Shown: in pieces, positions 8,218-15,424 of the stretch
Layout: every line of letters begins with the position of its first letter
Numbering within the stretch: position 1 is the first letter of the stretch
Assembly (NCBI RefSeq): GCF_004337705.1
Contig: NZ_SKBU01000004.1
Span: 1 to 64,000 of the forward strand
Length of the DNA stretch: 64,000 bases
Direction of reading: 5' to 3'
Origin: Rubrobacter taiwanensis
Lineage (GTDB): Bacteria; Actinomycetota; Rubrobacteria; Rubrobacterales; Rubrobacteraceae
Notes under the pieces: generated by a model
What the model saw: the letters and a program-made list of their open reading frames with translations, nothing else
Databases searched by the model: none
Told to the model about the DNA's origin: nothing
Program-made: the position numbers and the translations under genes

Positions 8218-8904
8218 ATGAACGACGTCTCCTCCGAACGGCCGCGAGTCACCCTCAGCTACGCCCAGACGCTCGACGGCCGGCTGGCCACCGTCACGGG
8301 CAGCTCGCAGTGGATCAGCTCCGAAGACTCCCTGCAACTCGCCCACCGCCTGCGCTCCGAGCACGACGCCATCCTGGTCGGCGTCGGCACGGTCTGCCGG
8401 GACGACCCGCGCCTGACGGTCCGGCTGGTGGAGGGCGAGGACCCTCTGCGCGTGGTAGCCGACAGCGCCCTGCGTACCCCACCCGCCGCCGCCGTGCTCT
8501 CCGGCGGGGCCGCGCGCGGAACGCTGCTGGCGGTCACGCGACGGGCCCCGGAGGAGCGGTGCCGGGAGCTGCGGCAACTGGGAGCGAAGGTGCTGCGGCT
8601 CCCGGAGGACGGCGCGGGACGCGTGGACCTGAGGGCTCTCCTGGTGGCGCTCGGCGAGCGGGGGGTGGGCTCGGTGATGGTCGAGGGCGGCGCCACCCTG
8701 ATCACGGCCCTGCTCCGGGAGCGGCTCGTGGACCGGGCGGTGGTCTGCATCGCGCCGAAGATCCTGGGCCGCGGCATAGCGGCCGTGGGGGACCTGGGCA
8801 TCCGGGAGCTGGACCGGTCCCTGCGGCTGACCGGGGTCTCCGTGGAGCGCTACGGCGTGGACCTGGTGCTGGACGGCCGGGTGGAGTACCCCGGTGCCGG
8901 GTAG
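8218..8904 (+). CDS. RibD C-terminal-type (DHFR-like) pyrimidine/pterin reductase
   Basis: A 228-residue stand-alone reductase of the RibD_C/DHFR fold. Typical motifs are SYAQTLDGRLA at the N-terminus, HRLRSEHDAILVGVGTVCRD (NADPH and substrate pocket), VEGGATLITALL and IAPKILG. The deaminase domain of RibD is absent, so it is not a complete riboflavin enzyme. AAGGGGTG precedes the ATG. It opens a five-gene operon with an MDR dehydrogenase, a PTPS-fold protein, a glycosyltransferase and a methyltransferase, which suggests reduction of a pterin- or pyrimidine-like intermediate. The fold is certain, the substrate is an inference. Confidence 0.88.
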   Translation: MNDVSSERPRVTLSYAQTLDGRLATVTGSSQWISSEDSLQLAHRLRSEHDAILVGVGTVCRDDPRLTVRLVEGEDPLRVVADSALRTPPAAAVLSGGAARGTLLAVTRRAPEERCRELRQLGAKVLRLPEDGAGRVDLRALLVALGERGVGSVMVEGGATLITALLRERLVDRAVVCIAPKILGRGIAAVGDLGIRELDRSLRLTGVSVERYGVDLVLDGRVEYPGAG

Positions 8905-9922
8905 CCCGCTCCCGGCCCGCGCCCTGTGGTTCGAGTCGGCGCGGGAGGCCCGGCTGCGCGCAGCAGAGGCCCCGCCCCCCGGTCCTGACGAGGTGCGGGT
9001 GCGCGCCGCCGCCTCGGGTGTGAGCGCCGGGACGGAGCTGCTCGTCTACCGGGGCGAGGTACCGGAGGACCTGCCCCTCGACCTGCCGACGCTGGAGGGG
9101 AGCTTCGGTTTCCCGATCAAGTACGGCTACGCCGCCGCCGGCCGCGTGCTGGACGCCGGCTCCGCGGTCGAGCACCTGCACCCCGGAGACCCGGTCTTCG
9201 TCCACCACCCGCACCAGAGCGTCTTCACGGTCCCGGCGGAGCTGCCGGTCCGGCTTCCCGCCGGGCTCGACCCGGAGTTGGGCGTGTTCGCCGCCAACCT
9301 GGAGACGGCCCTGAACATCCTCCACGACACCCCGCTACGCTTCGGAGAGACGGCCGTAATCTTCGGGCAGGGGGTAGTGGGGCTGCTGGTCACCCAGCTC
9401 CTCAAGCGTGCCGGAGCGGAGCCGGTGCTGGCCGTGGACCCCATCTCCCGGCGGCGGAAGCTGGCGCTGGCGCTGGGCGCGGACGAAGCGTTCGAGCCGG
9501 GGAAAGGGCTGCCGGAGGCGGTCCGGGAGGCGACTGGCGGCCGGGGCGCGGACGTCGCGGTGGAGGTCAGCGGCTCGGGGGCGGCGCTCCAGAGCGCCAT
9601 AGACTGCGTGGCGGAGGAGGGCACGGTCGTCGCGGCCTCCTGGTACGGCACGAAGCCCGTGACCCTGCAACTCGGCGGGGGCTTCCACCGGGGGCGGGTG
9701 CGGCTGCGCTCCTCGCAGGTCGGGCGTATCAACCCGGAGCTGGCCCCGCGCTGGAGCCTCCGGCGGCGGCTGGAGACCGTGACCGGCCTGCTGCCCCGCC
9801 TGCGGCTGCGCGAGCTGGTCTCCCACCGCCTGCCGTTCGCGCGGGCTCCGGAGGCGTACCGGCTGCTGGAGGAGCGGCCTGAGGAGGCGGTGCAGGTGAT
9901 CCTGGACTACGCCGGAGAGTAG
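8894..9922 (+). CDS. MDR-family dehydrogenase lacking zinc ligands
   Basis: A 342-residue medium-chain dehydrogenase. The GroES-like part shows PGPDEVRVRAAASGVSAGTE and KYGYAAAGRVLDAG; the Rossmann part shows VIFGQGVVGLLVTQLLKRAG. The position of the catalytic zinc Cys carries Ser (SGVSAGTE), the GHE motif is absent and the structural-zinc Cys cluster is missing; only one Cys is seen in the whole protein. It is therefore probably a zinc-independent reductase, in the BchC-like branch of the family. The gene starts with GTG 11 bases inside the previous gene, so it is translationally coupled. Substrate unknown. Confidence 0.87.
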   Translation: MPGSPLPARALWFESAREARLRAAEAPPPGPDEVRVRAAASGVSAGTELLVYRGEVPEDLPLDLPTLEGSFGFPIKYGYAAAGRVLDAGSAVEHLHPGDPVFVHHPHQSVFTVPAELPVRLPAGLDPELGVFAANLETALNILHDTPLRFGETAVIFGQGVVGLLVTQLLKRAGAEPVLAVDPISRRRKLALALGADEAFEPGKGLPEAVREATGGRGADVAVEVSGSGAALQSAIDCVAEEGTVVAASWYGTKPVTLQLGGGFHRGRVRLRSSQVGRINPELAPRWSLRRRLETVTGLLPRLRLRELVSHRLPFARAPEAYRLLEERPEEAVQVILDYAGE

Positions 9923-9949
9923 TTGTCGTTTTTCAGTGGAAGGAAGGAC

Positions 9950-10324
9950 ATGTACGAGATATACGTGGCGGCGCGGTTCGAGGCGGCTCACCGGCTGGTC
10001 GGGGACTTCGGACCGGCGACCCGGCTGCACGGCCACACCTACCGGCTGGAGGTGCTGGTGCGCGGCGAGCGCCTGGACGGCTCCGGCGTGCTCTTCGATA
10101 TCGGGGAGCTGCGCGGAGCGGTGGACGAGCTGGCCGCCGGGCTCCACTACCGCAACCTGGACGACGTGCCGGGCCTAGAGGGGCGGAACACCACCGCCGA
10201 GGTGGTGGCGGACCACGCCTGGGAGAAGCTCGCTCCGGGACTGCGCGGCCGGGGCCTGGACTCCCTGCTGGTGCGCGTCTGGGAGTCGCCGGATGTCTAC
10301 GCCGCCCGCGAGGACGCTCTTTGA
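9950..10324 (+). CDS. PTPS/QueD-fold protein without the usual catalytic residues
   Basis: A 124-residue tunnelling-fold protein. The three zinc-ligand histidines are in place (H14 in FEAAHRL, H27 and H29 in RLHGHTY), as is the C-terminal pterin-anchoring Glu in VRVWESPD. The catalytic Cys four residues before the first His of HGH is Ala23, and the Asp-His dyad of PTPS/QueD is replaced by His66-Tyr67 in HYRNLDD. It should bind a pterin-like ring but not do standard PTPS or QueD chemistry. I chose the ATG at 9950, preceded by AAGGAAGGA. It sits inside the five-gene operon. From memory, PTPS-like proteins of other actinobacteria share the FGPA.RLHG variant. Confidence 0.85.
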   Translation: MYEIYVAARFEAAHRLVGDFGPATRLHGHTYRLEVLVRGERLDGSGVLFDIGELRGAVDELAAGLHYRNLDDVPGLEGRNTTAEVVADHAWEKLAPGLRGRGLDSLLVRVWESPDVYAAREDAL

Positions 10325-10325
10325 T

Positions 10326-11330
10326 GTGAGGGTCGCCTTTCTCACCGTGGGAGATACCGGCCGCCGCACCGGCGGCTACCTGTACAACGCCCGGGTCTGC
10401 GCCGGGCTGCGGGAGCGGGGCGTTGCGGTGGACGAGATCTCGCTGGCCGGAGCCTCGCCGGAGGAGCAACGGGCCGCGAAGGTCGCCTTCGAGCCGGAGC
10501 CGTACGACGTGCTGGTGGTGGACGCGCTGGCCCGCAGAGCCCTCGCGCCGCACCTCGACCGCTGGCGGCGTTCGACACCCGCCGTCGCGCTGGTGCACGA
10601 GCTGCCGTCCGCCGCGGGCTCCGGAGTTCCGGATGAGGCCCGCTACGAGGAGCCTCTGCTGCGCGCCGAGCGGCTGGTGGCGGTGAGCGACCACGGGCGG
10701 AGCGTCCTGGAGGAGCGGGGGGTCCCGCCGGAGCGCATCCGGGTCGTGCCGCCGGGCTTCGACCGGCTGGGTAAGGCTTCGGGGAGCTCTCCGCCGAACC
10801 TGGTGGCGCTCTGCGTGGCGCAGTGGATCCCGCGCAAGGGTATCCTCACCCTCGTCGAGGCCTGGAAGCGGCTGGAGCCGGCCGGGGCCGAGCTCGTCCT
10901 CGCCGGGGAGCCGGACGCCGACCCGGAGTACGCGGCGGCCGTGCGCGCCGCCGTTGGGGAGACTGCCGGGATCCGGGTCGCCGGGGCCGTGCCGGATGCG
11001 GAGCTGGAGTCGCTGTACGCGGCGGCGGACCTCTTCGTCCTGCCCTCCCGCTACGAAGGGTACGGGATGGTCTACGCCGAGGCGCTCTCCTGCGGTCTTC
11101 CGGTGGTGGCCTGCGAGGTGGGACCGGTCCCGGAGCTCGTGGGACCGGCCGGCCTGCTGGTGCCGCCGGACGACCCGGCCGCCCTGGCCGCGGCCCTGGA
11201 GCGCCTGCTGAACGGTCCGGAGCTGCGGCGGAGGCTCGCCGAAAACGCGCTGCGGCGCGCCGCGGAGCTCCCCCGGTGGGGGGAGACCGTCGCCGGATTT
11301 ATGGCGGTGCTGCGGGAGGTGCGGCGTTGA
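10326..11330 (+). CDS. Family-4 type glycosyltransferase (GT-B)
   Basis: A retaining GT-B glycosyltransferase of about 334 residues. The N-terminal acceptor domain begins VRVAFLTVGDTGRRTGGYLY; the donor domain shows CVAQWIPRKGILTLVEAWKR, SLYAAADLFVLPSRYEGYGM and YAEALSCGLPVVACEVGPVPE, the EX7E-type nucleotide-sugar site. The chosen GTG start lies one base beyond the stop of the preceding gene. It would add a sugar to the operon product, for example a pterin glycoside, though a lipid or protein acceptor cannot be excluded. Glycosyltransferase identity is firm. Confidence 0.9.
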   Translation: MRVAFLTVGDTGRRTGGYLYNARVCAGLRERGVAVDEISLAGASPEEQRAAKVAFEPEPYDVLVVDALARRALAPHLDRWRRSTPAVALVHELPSAAGSGVPDEARYEEPLLRAERLVAVSDHGRSVLEERGVPPERIRVVPPGFDRLGKASGSSPPNLVALCVAQWIPRKGILTLVEAWKRLEPAGAELVLAGEPDADPEYAAAVRAAVGETAGIRVAGAVPDAELESLYAAADLFVLPSRYEGYGMVYAEALSCGLPVVACEVGPVPELVGPAGLLVPPDDPAALAAALERLLNGPELRRRLAENALRRAAELPRWGETVAGFMAVLREVRR

Positions 11331-12181
11331 GCGGCCGGGAGCGGCGCGAGCAGAACCGGCGCTCGTGGAACGCGGCCGTCGGGGCGCACGAGAGCCACCG
11401 GGGAGACCTGGCCCGCTTCCTGCGCGCGGGCGGCAGCACCCTCTTCCCGGAGGAGCTGGAGCTGCTCGGGGACGTGCGGGGCAAGACCCTGCTGCACCTG
11501 ATGTGCAACGCGGGCGGGGACTCGCTCAGCCTGGCCCGGCTCGGGGCCGCCGTCACCGGGGTGGACATAAGCGACGCGGCCATCGGTGCGGCCCGCAGGC
11601 TGTCCGAAGCGGCCGGCATCCCCGCCGAGTTCCACCGCCGGGACGTCTACGACTGGCTGGAGGAGAACCGGGGGGCGCGCCGCTTCGAGCGGGTCTTCGC
11701 CTCCTACGGGGTGGTCTGCTGGCTCTCCGACCTCGACGCCTGGGCCGCCGGGGTGGCCGGCGTGCTCGCTCCCGGCGGGCGCTTCGTGCTGGTGGACTTC
11801 CACCCGGCGGCCATGATGTTCGACCGCGACTGGAACCTCGCCCACGACTACTACGCGGGCGGCGCGCCGCTGGAGGACGCCGCCGGGGTGGGGGACTACG
11901 TGGCGGAGTCCGAAGGCGGCCTGACCCCGGCCGGGTACGCCGCAGGAGTACGGGACTTCCGCAACCCGGAGGCGTGCCACCTCTTCCGGTGGGGGCTGGG
12001 GGAGGTGGTATCGGCGCTGGCCGGAGCCGGGCTCCGGGTCCTGGTACTTAAAGAGTACCCGTACTCCAACGGGGAGCGGCAGTTCGCCCGGATGCGCGAG
12101 CTGCCGGGCCGCCGGATGTACCCGCCGGAGGACGTGCCCGCGCTGCCCCTGATGTACGGGATCTCGGCCGGAAGGAGCTGA
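11327..12181 (+). CDS. SAM-dependent methyltransferase
   Basis: A 284-residue class I methyltransferase. The SAM-binding strand/loop is LLHLMCNAGGDSLSLARLG, followed by VTGVDISDAAIGAARRL (acidic residue that binds ribose hydroxyls), a post-motif with VFASYGVVCWLSDLDAW and VLAPGGRFVLVDFHP. The TTG start overlaps the previous stop and is preceded by GGGAGGTG. It ends the operon begun at 8218, so it probably methylates the pathway product. Its long C-terminal part (PYSNGERQFARMRELPG, PLMYGISA) resembles the family found with glycosyltransferases in actinobacteria. Confidence 0.88.
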   Translation: MSGRERREQNRRSWNAAVGAHESHRGDLARFLRAGGSTLFPEELELLGDVRGKTLLHLMCNAGGDSLSLARLGAAVTGVDISDAAIGAARRLSEAAGIPAEFHRRDVYDWLEENRGARRFERVFASYGVVCWLSDLDAWAAGVAGVLAPGGRFVLVDFHPAAMMFDRDWNLAHDYYAGGAPLEDAAGVGDYVAESEGGLTPAGYAAGVRDFRNPEACHLFRWGLGEVVSALAGAGLRVLVLKEYPYSNGERQFARMRELPGRRMYPPEDVPALPLMYGISAGRS

Positions 12182-12230
12182 CGCGGCCCCCCGCAGGCCG
12201 GGGTCAGATCCCGGAGGTCTTGCGGTGAGT

Positions 12231-12314
12231 CTACTCGACCCTCTCTTCCGGCCGCTCGCCGGTGTAGCGGGCGCGGGGCCGGATGAGCCGCCGTCCGCCC
12301 CAGTGTGCGACCCG
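12231..12314 (-). pseudogene. Citrate synthase C-terminal remnant (minus strand)
   Basis: In this frame the last 27 codons read RVAHWGGRRLIRPRARYTGE and end PEERVE before TAG. The NRLIRPRA.Y(V/T)G tail is characteristic of citrate/methylcitrate synthases. Nothing upstream in the frame looks like citrate synthase, so only the tail survives. It is oriented opposite to a second citrate-synthase fragment that begins next to it. I treat it as gene debris. Confidence 0.55.
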
Positions 12315-12487
12315 CGGGCAGAGATCCTGTCTGAAGCGGCCGGGCGCATGTACCGCGCCGGCGGGGACATGCGGCTCTACGGGCTCTCCCGGTACGTGGA
12401 AGAGGAGGCCGTGGAGCTGCTCGAGGAGTACGGTCCGAGTACGTCGGAGAGCGCGACCGCCGCTGGGTGCCGCTGGAAGAGCGTTAG
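12303..12487 (+). pseudogene. Citrate synthase fragment with deletion and frameshift
   Basis: The frame starting at 12303 encodes VCDPRAEILSEAAG...RLYGLSRYVEEEAVELLEEY, matching the DPRA-x-L...E helix region of citrate synthase. At about 12430 the homology jumps to another frame that encodes RSEYVGERDRRWVPLEER and stops at 12487, the typical citrate synthase C-terminus. The roughly 80 residues expected between the two parts, including catalytic Asp and His, are missing. There is no start. It is a decayed gene lying between the methyltransferase operon and a toxin-antitoxin module. Confidence 0.65.
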
Positions 12488-12505
12488 GGGCGGCTTCGGG
12501 GAGCG

Positions 12506-12979
12506 TTACCGGATCCCGGCGAAGGGGTTGATCACTACCACCCCACCATAGCTTTGTCCGGCGTTGAGATCTTCTGAGTAGAGAGCCTTGCACCCCAGAG
12601 ACCGGGCGCTGGTCAGGATCATGGCGTCCCAGAAAGAGATGTCGGCCTGCCGGTGGAGGTCTATCGCGCGAAGCACCTCCTCGGGAGGCGGAGTGTGCAC
12701 CCTCCAGCGCAGGAGCCTCTGGACTATCTGCCGGGCCCGCTCCGGCGGCAGGGGCTTTGCGACCTTGCGGGTGAGGTTGGCGTAAAGCTCCTGCAAGACC
12801 TGCACGCTCACACACCCACGCCGCTGCTCCCAACCTTGCGCCACCAGCGCCCTCGCCCGTTCGCGCTTCTCTCCGGCGCTCTCGTCGTAAGCGTAGATGA
12901 ACAGGTTGGTGTCTACGAAAAAACGTTGCTCGAAACCCTGCCTGTCCTGGCCCTCTGCCGCCGATTCAGCGGCGCTCAT
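12506..12979 (-). CDS. PIN-domain ribonuclease toxin (VapC-like)
   Basis: A 157-residue PIN protein. The acidic metal-binding residues are visible: FFVDTNLFIYAY near residue 23, QELYANL, FWDAMILTSA, and LYSEDLNAGQ. Such toxins cleave tRNA or rRNA and are held inactive by the partner antitoxin. The gene overlaps the upstream antitoxin by 14 bases. Its 3' end lies 18 bases from citrate-synthase debris. The GFEQRFFVDTN start region suggests that translation could also begin further in; the long start is kept because no better ribosome site is evident. Confidence 0.87.
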   Translation of the reverse strand: MSAAESAAEGQDRQGFEQRFFVDTNLFIYAYDESAGEKRERARALVAQGWEQRRGCVSVQVLQELYANLTRKVAKPLPPERARQIVQRLLRWRVHTPPPEEVLRAIDLHRQADISFWDAMILTSARSLGCKALYSEDLNAGQSYGGVVVINPFAGIR

Positions 12980-13217
12980 GCGCCTCTTCCCTGCTCCAGG
13001 TTATCTCTCCGTGAGTGCCGAGGTCGAAGCCCCGCTCCAGCTCGAAAAGCTCCTCTTCCCGGGCCAGAGCGTAACCACTCTCCCGATCGATCATCTCTCG
13101 CAGAGCCCCGGCCAGAAGCGCCGAGAGCGAACTCTCCCTCCGCGCAGCCAGCACCTTCGCCTCCTTGAGCAACTCCTCGGGCAAGCTCAACGTCACGTTG
13201 CGGTTCGCCACTACCAC
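12966..13217 (-). CDS. Ribbon-helix-helix antitoxin (VapB-like)
   Basis: An 83-residue protein with an N-terminal ribbon-helix-helix (NRNVTLSLPEELLKEAKVLA, then SSLSALLAGALREMI) and a charged C-terminal tail that would wrap the toxin. It binds its own promoter in dimeric form and neutralises the PIN toxin encoded downstream with a 14-base overlap. Two ACAC-N6-GTGT palindromes lie just upstream of its start and are the likely operator. Confidence 0.85.
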   Translation of the reverse strand: MVVANRNVTLSLPEELLKEAKVLAARRESSLSALLAGALREMIDRESGYALAREEELFELERGFDLGTHGEITWSREEAHERR

Positions 13218-13233
13218 TCACCTCCGATCTGCC

Positions 13234-13264
13234 ACACAAAACAGTGTAGCACACTTTTATGTGT
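13234..13264 (-). promoter_or_regulatory. Tandem ACAC-N6-GTGT operator of the TA module
   Basis: Two 14-base palindromic sites, 13234-13247 and 13251-13264, share the form ACAC-N6-GTGT and begin 17 bases apart. The first ends 17 bases upstream of the antitoxin start. Spacing and position fit cooperative binding of a ribbon-helix-helix antitoxin. No other gene uses this interval. Confidence 0.5.
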
Positions 13265-13324
13265 AAAAGGCGGACGCATCTTGAAGCCTGGCCCGCGGCC
13301 TCGATTGGGGGTTGCGGTAGAGGG

Positions 13325-13984
13325 TTAGAACAGGCTCTCCTGATTCCCACCCGCCCGGCGGAGGCGGTTGGCGGCGTTGTGGGCCTGGCGGGTCGGCTCG
13401 GGCAGCCGGTAGCGGGTGCAGCAGGCCAGGACCAGATCCACGGCGCTCTGCAGGTCTATGCGATTGCCGACCGAGACGAAGACGGGGGAGACCCCGTCCC
13501 GGGTCCTGACCACCCTGCCGACGACCTCACCCCGGTCTACGAGGTCGGTTGCGCTGCCCTTCTTCCGGTCCGGCTCCTCAAAGCGCCCGGTGAGGCGGCT
13601 CTTGGCGCAGCCCACGCTCGGGACGTCGAGGAAGAGTCCCAGGTGCGAGGCCAGCCCGAGCCGCCGCGGGTGGGCGAGCCCCTGGGCGTCGAAGATCACG
13701 GCGTCCACCGGGGTTTCGATCCGGCTCAGAGCCTCCGCCACGGAGGGTATCTCCCTGAAGGCCAGCAGCCCCGGGACGTAGGGGAAAGACAGGGGAGCTC
13801 CGGCTCCCCGCACCTCCACCACCTCCAGCTCCGGGAAGCGCAGCACGGCGACCGTGGCGTAGGCCATCTCGTCCCCGGTGGAGACGTCGGCGCCGGCTAC
13901 GAAGCGCACCCGGTCCAGGTCCAGCGGCGGCCCGGTCTGCACCCGGGAGGCGAGCTCGCTCTGGAGGCGCCGGGCCTCCGCCAC
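13325..13984 (-). CDS. nfi: Endonuclease V
   Basis: Carries endonuclease V motifs: FVAGADVS (first catalytic Asp), PLSFPYVPGLLAFRE, the substrate wedge PYVPG, DAVIFDAQGLAHPRRLGLAS and SVGCAKSRL. The enzyme nicks DNA one base 3' of deoxyinosine. At 219 residues from the GTG shown it lacks part of the normal N-terminus; in-frame codons upstream read IRVARLHELNLP, which looks native, and AAAGGGG sits 9 bases before an ATA at 14020. A non-standard start (ATA or the CTG at 14005) is therefore likely. It follows the SBP56 gene on the same strand. Confidence 0.9.
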   Translation of the reverse strand: MAEARRLQSELASRVQTGPPLDLDRVRFVAGADVSTGDEMAYATVAVLRFPELEVVEVRGAGAPLSFPYVPGLLAFREIPSVAEALSRIETPVDAVIFDAQGLAHPRRLGLASHLGLFLDVPSVGCAKSRLTGRFEEPDRKKGSATDLVDRGEVVGRVVRTRDGVSPVFVSVGNRIDLQSAVDLVLACCTRYRLPEPTRQAHNAANRLRRAGGNQESLF

Positions 13985-14035
13985 CGGGAGGTTCAGCTCG
14001 TGCAGTCTGGCGACTCTTATCCGGCGTTGCCCCTT

Positions 14036-15400
14036 TCAGAACCAGATGTCCGAGGTCACATCACCGCCCGGGTAGCGCATCTCGTGCGCGCGGGCGGGAC
14101 CTTTGGGTTCCTGCCCGAAGTCTACCAGGAAGTCCTCGTTGATCTTCATGCCACCGTTCTCGGTGTCGCAGTCTATCTGCAGCAGGAAGGAGCCTTCCCG
14201 GGCCATCTCCGGGTAGAACTGGTTGTCCCACGAGCTGTAGAGCGAGCTGGTGACGTACAGGCGCTTCCCGTCCAGGCTGAGCTGGAGCATCTGCGGGCCA
14301 CCAATGAGCCGCTTGCCGTTCAGCTCCTCCGCCTTGCCCAGCAGGCCGCCGCACCACACCTGCCCGCTCAGGCGCGGGTTGGACGGGTCGGATATGTCGT
14401 ACTGGCGGATGTCCCCGTGCAGCCAGTTGGAGAAGTAGAGGAAGCGGTCGTCCAGGGAGATGAGCAGGTCGGTGATGAGCCCCGGCACCGGGAAGGGCCA
14501 GCCCTCCAGCTCTACCGGCTCCACGTCTATCACCTTCTCCACCCGCCAGGAGCCGTTCTGTCTGTGCCAGTGGAACATGTTGGAGCTAAGGGCAGCCCCG
14601 ACGAAGCCGTGGGTGCTCTCGGGATCGTGGTGGAAGCGGACTTCGAGCGGGATCATGCCCTCCTCGCCGAGGTCGAAGCTCTGCGCTATCTGGCGCTTCT
14701 CCCAGTCCCAGAAGTGGAGCTTGCGGCCGTACTTGCCGGCCTCCACGTCCTCCAGTTTAAAGCCGTCCCGGTAGGTGTTGGGGGCGGCCCACTCGCTGCT
14801 CACCATCACGTTGTGCCGGGGCTGGTACCAGAAGTCGTAGTTGTAGTCCATGCCGCCGGTTTCGCGCTCCCAGCGGCCGGCGATGTTGAACTCCTCGTCC
14901 AGCACCAGAAAGCCGCCCGGCCCGTTGCCCGCACCGTCCCCGAGCATGGAGATGAGGATCTTGTCCGGCAGACAGTGGACGGTGTGCGGGGCGCTGAGGT
15001 TCGTCTTCTCGACTATCTCCTCCGGCTCTATGACCTTGTGGAGCTTCGGGGCGCGCTCATCGGCGGTGTCCACGATGTGGATGCGCCCGGAGCGCTGGCC
15101 CGGGATGATTAGGTACCGGCGCTCCTTGCTCGCGTCGTGGTGGCAGGAGCTGCACGCGTTCCATCCGAAGTGGTGCAGCTCGTCGCCCACGTTGGGCATC
15201 GGGGTGCGGTGGATCACCTGCGAGTAGGTCGGCGAGTCTGGGTCTACGTCCACCGTGGCCAGGTAGTCCGGCTCCTCCACCCCGGTCCCCACGTAGAGCG
15301 CCACTGTGTAGAGCACCCTCTCGCGCTCGGCCTGCATGGCCTCCTCGGGCGAGGCGTAGCCCGGCCCGCAGCAGGCGTGCCCTCCTTCGTGGTGCGCCAT
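14036..15400 (-). CDS. SBP56-family methanethiol oxidase (selenium-binding protein)
   Basis: A 454-residue protein with strong family signatures: N-terminal [64 protein letters not shown] and [20 protein letters not shown]. The many His residues fit the metal site (copper in characterised relatives). SBP56 proteins oxidise methanethiol to formaldehyde, sulfide and peroxide. It is encoded directly downstream of a YeeE/YedE sulfur transporter, which supports a role in organosulfur use. No signal peptide is seen. Confidence 0.92.
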   Translation of the reverse strand: MAHHEGGHACCGPGYASPEEAMQAERERVLYTVALYVGTGVEEPDYLATVDVDPDSPTYSQVIHRTPMPNVGDELHHFGWNACSSCHHDASKERRYLIIPGQRSGRIHIVDTADERAPKLHKVIEPEEIVEKTNLSAPHTVHCLPDKILISMLGDGAGNGPGGFLVLDEEFNIAGRWERETGGMDYNYDFWYQPRHNVMVSSEWAAPNTYRDGFKLEDVEAGKYGRKLHFWDWEKRQIAQSFDLGEEGMIPLEVRFHHDPESTHGFVGAALSSNMFHWHRQNGSWRVEKVIDVEPVELEGWPFPVPGLITDLLISLDDRFLYFSNWLHGDIRQYDISDPSNPRLSGQVWCGGLLGKAEELNGKRLIGGPQMLQLSLDGKRLYVTSSLYSSWDNQFYPEMAREGSFLLQIDCDTENGGMKINEDFLVDFGQEPKGPARAHEMRYPGGDVTSDIWF

Positions 15401-15424
15401 GATCTCCTCCTTTCCCCGTGTTCG

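Noticed and set aside
12225-12551. A 108-codon ORF as a normal gene
   Set aside because: Its middle is citrate-synthase sequence that shifts frame before the C-terminus; the rest is antisense to other fragments, so it is debris.
13259-15112. A 617-codon open frame on the plus strand
   Set aside because: It is the antisense image of endonuclease V and SBP56, both of which have clear motifs.
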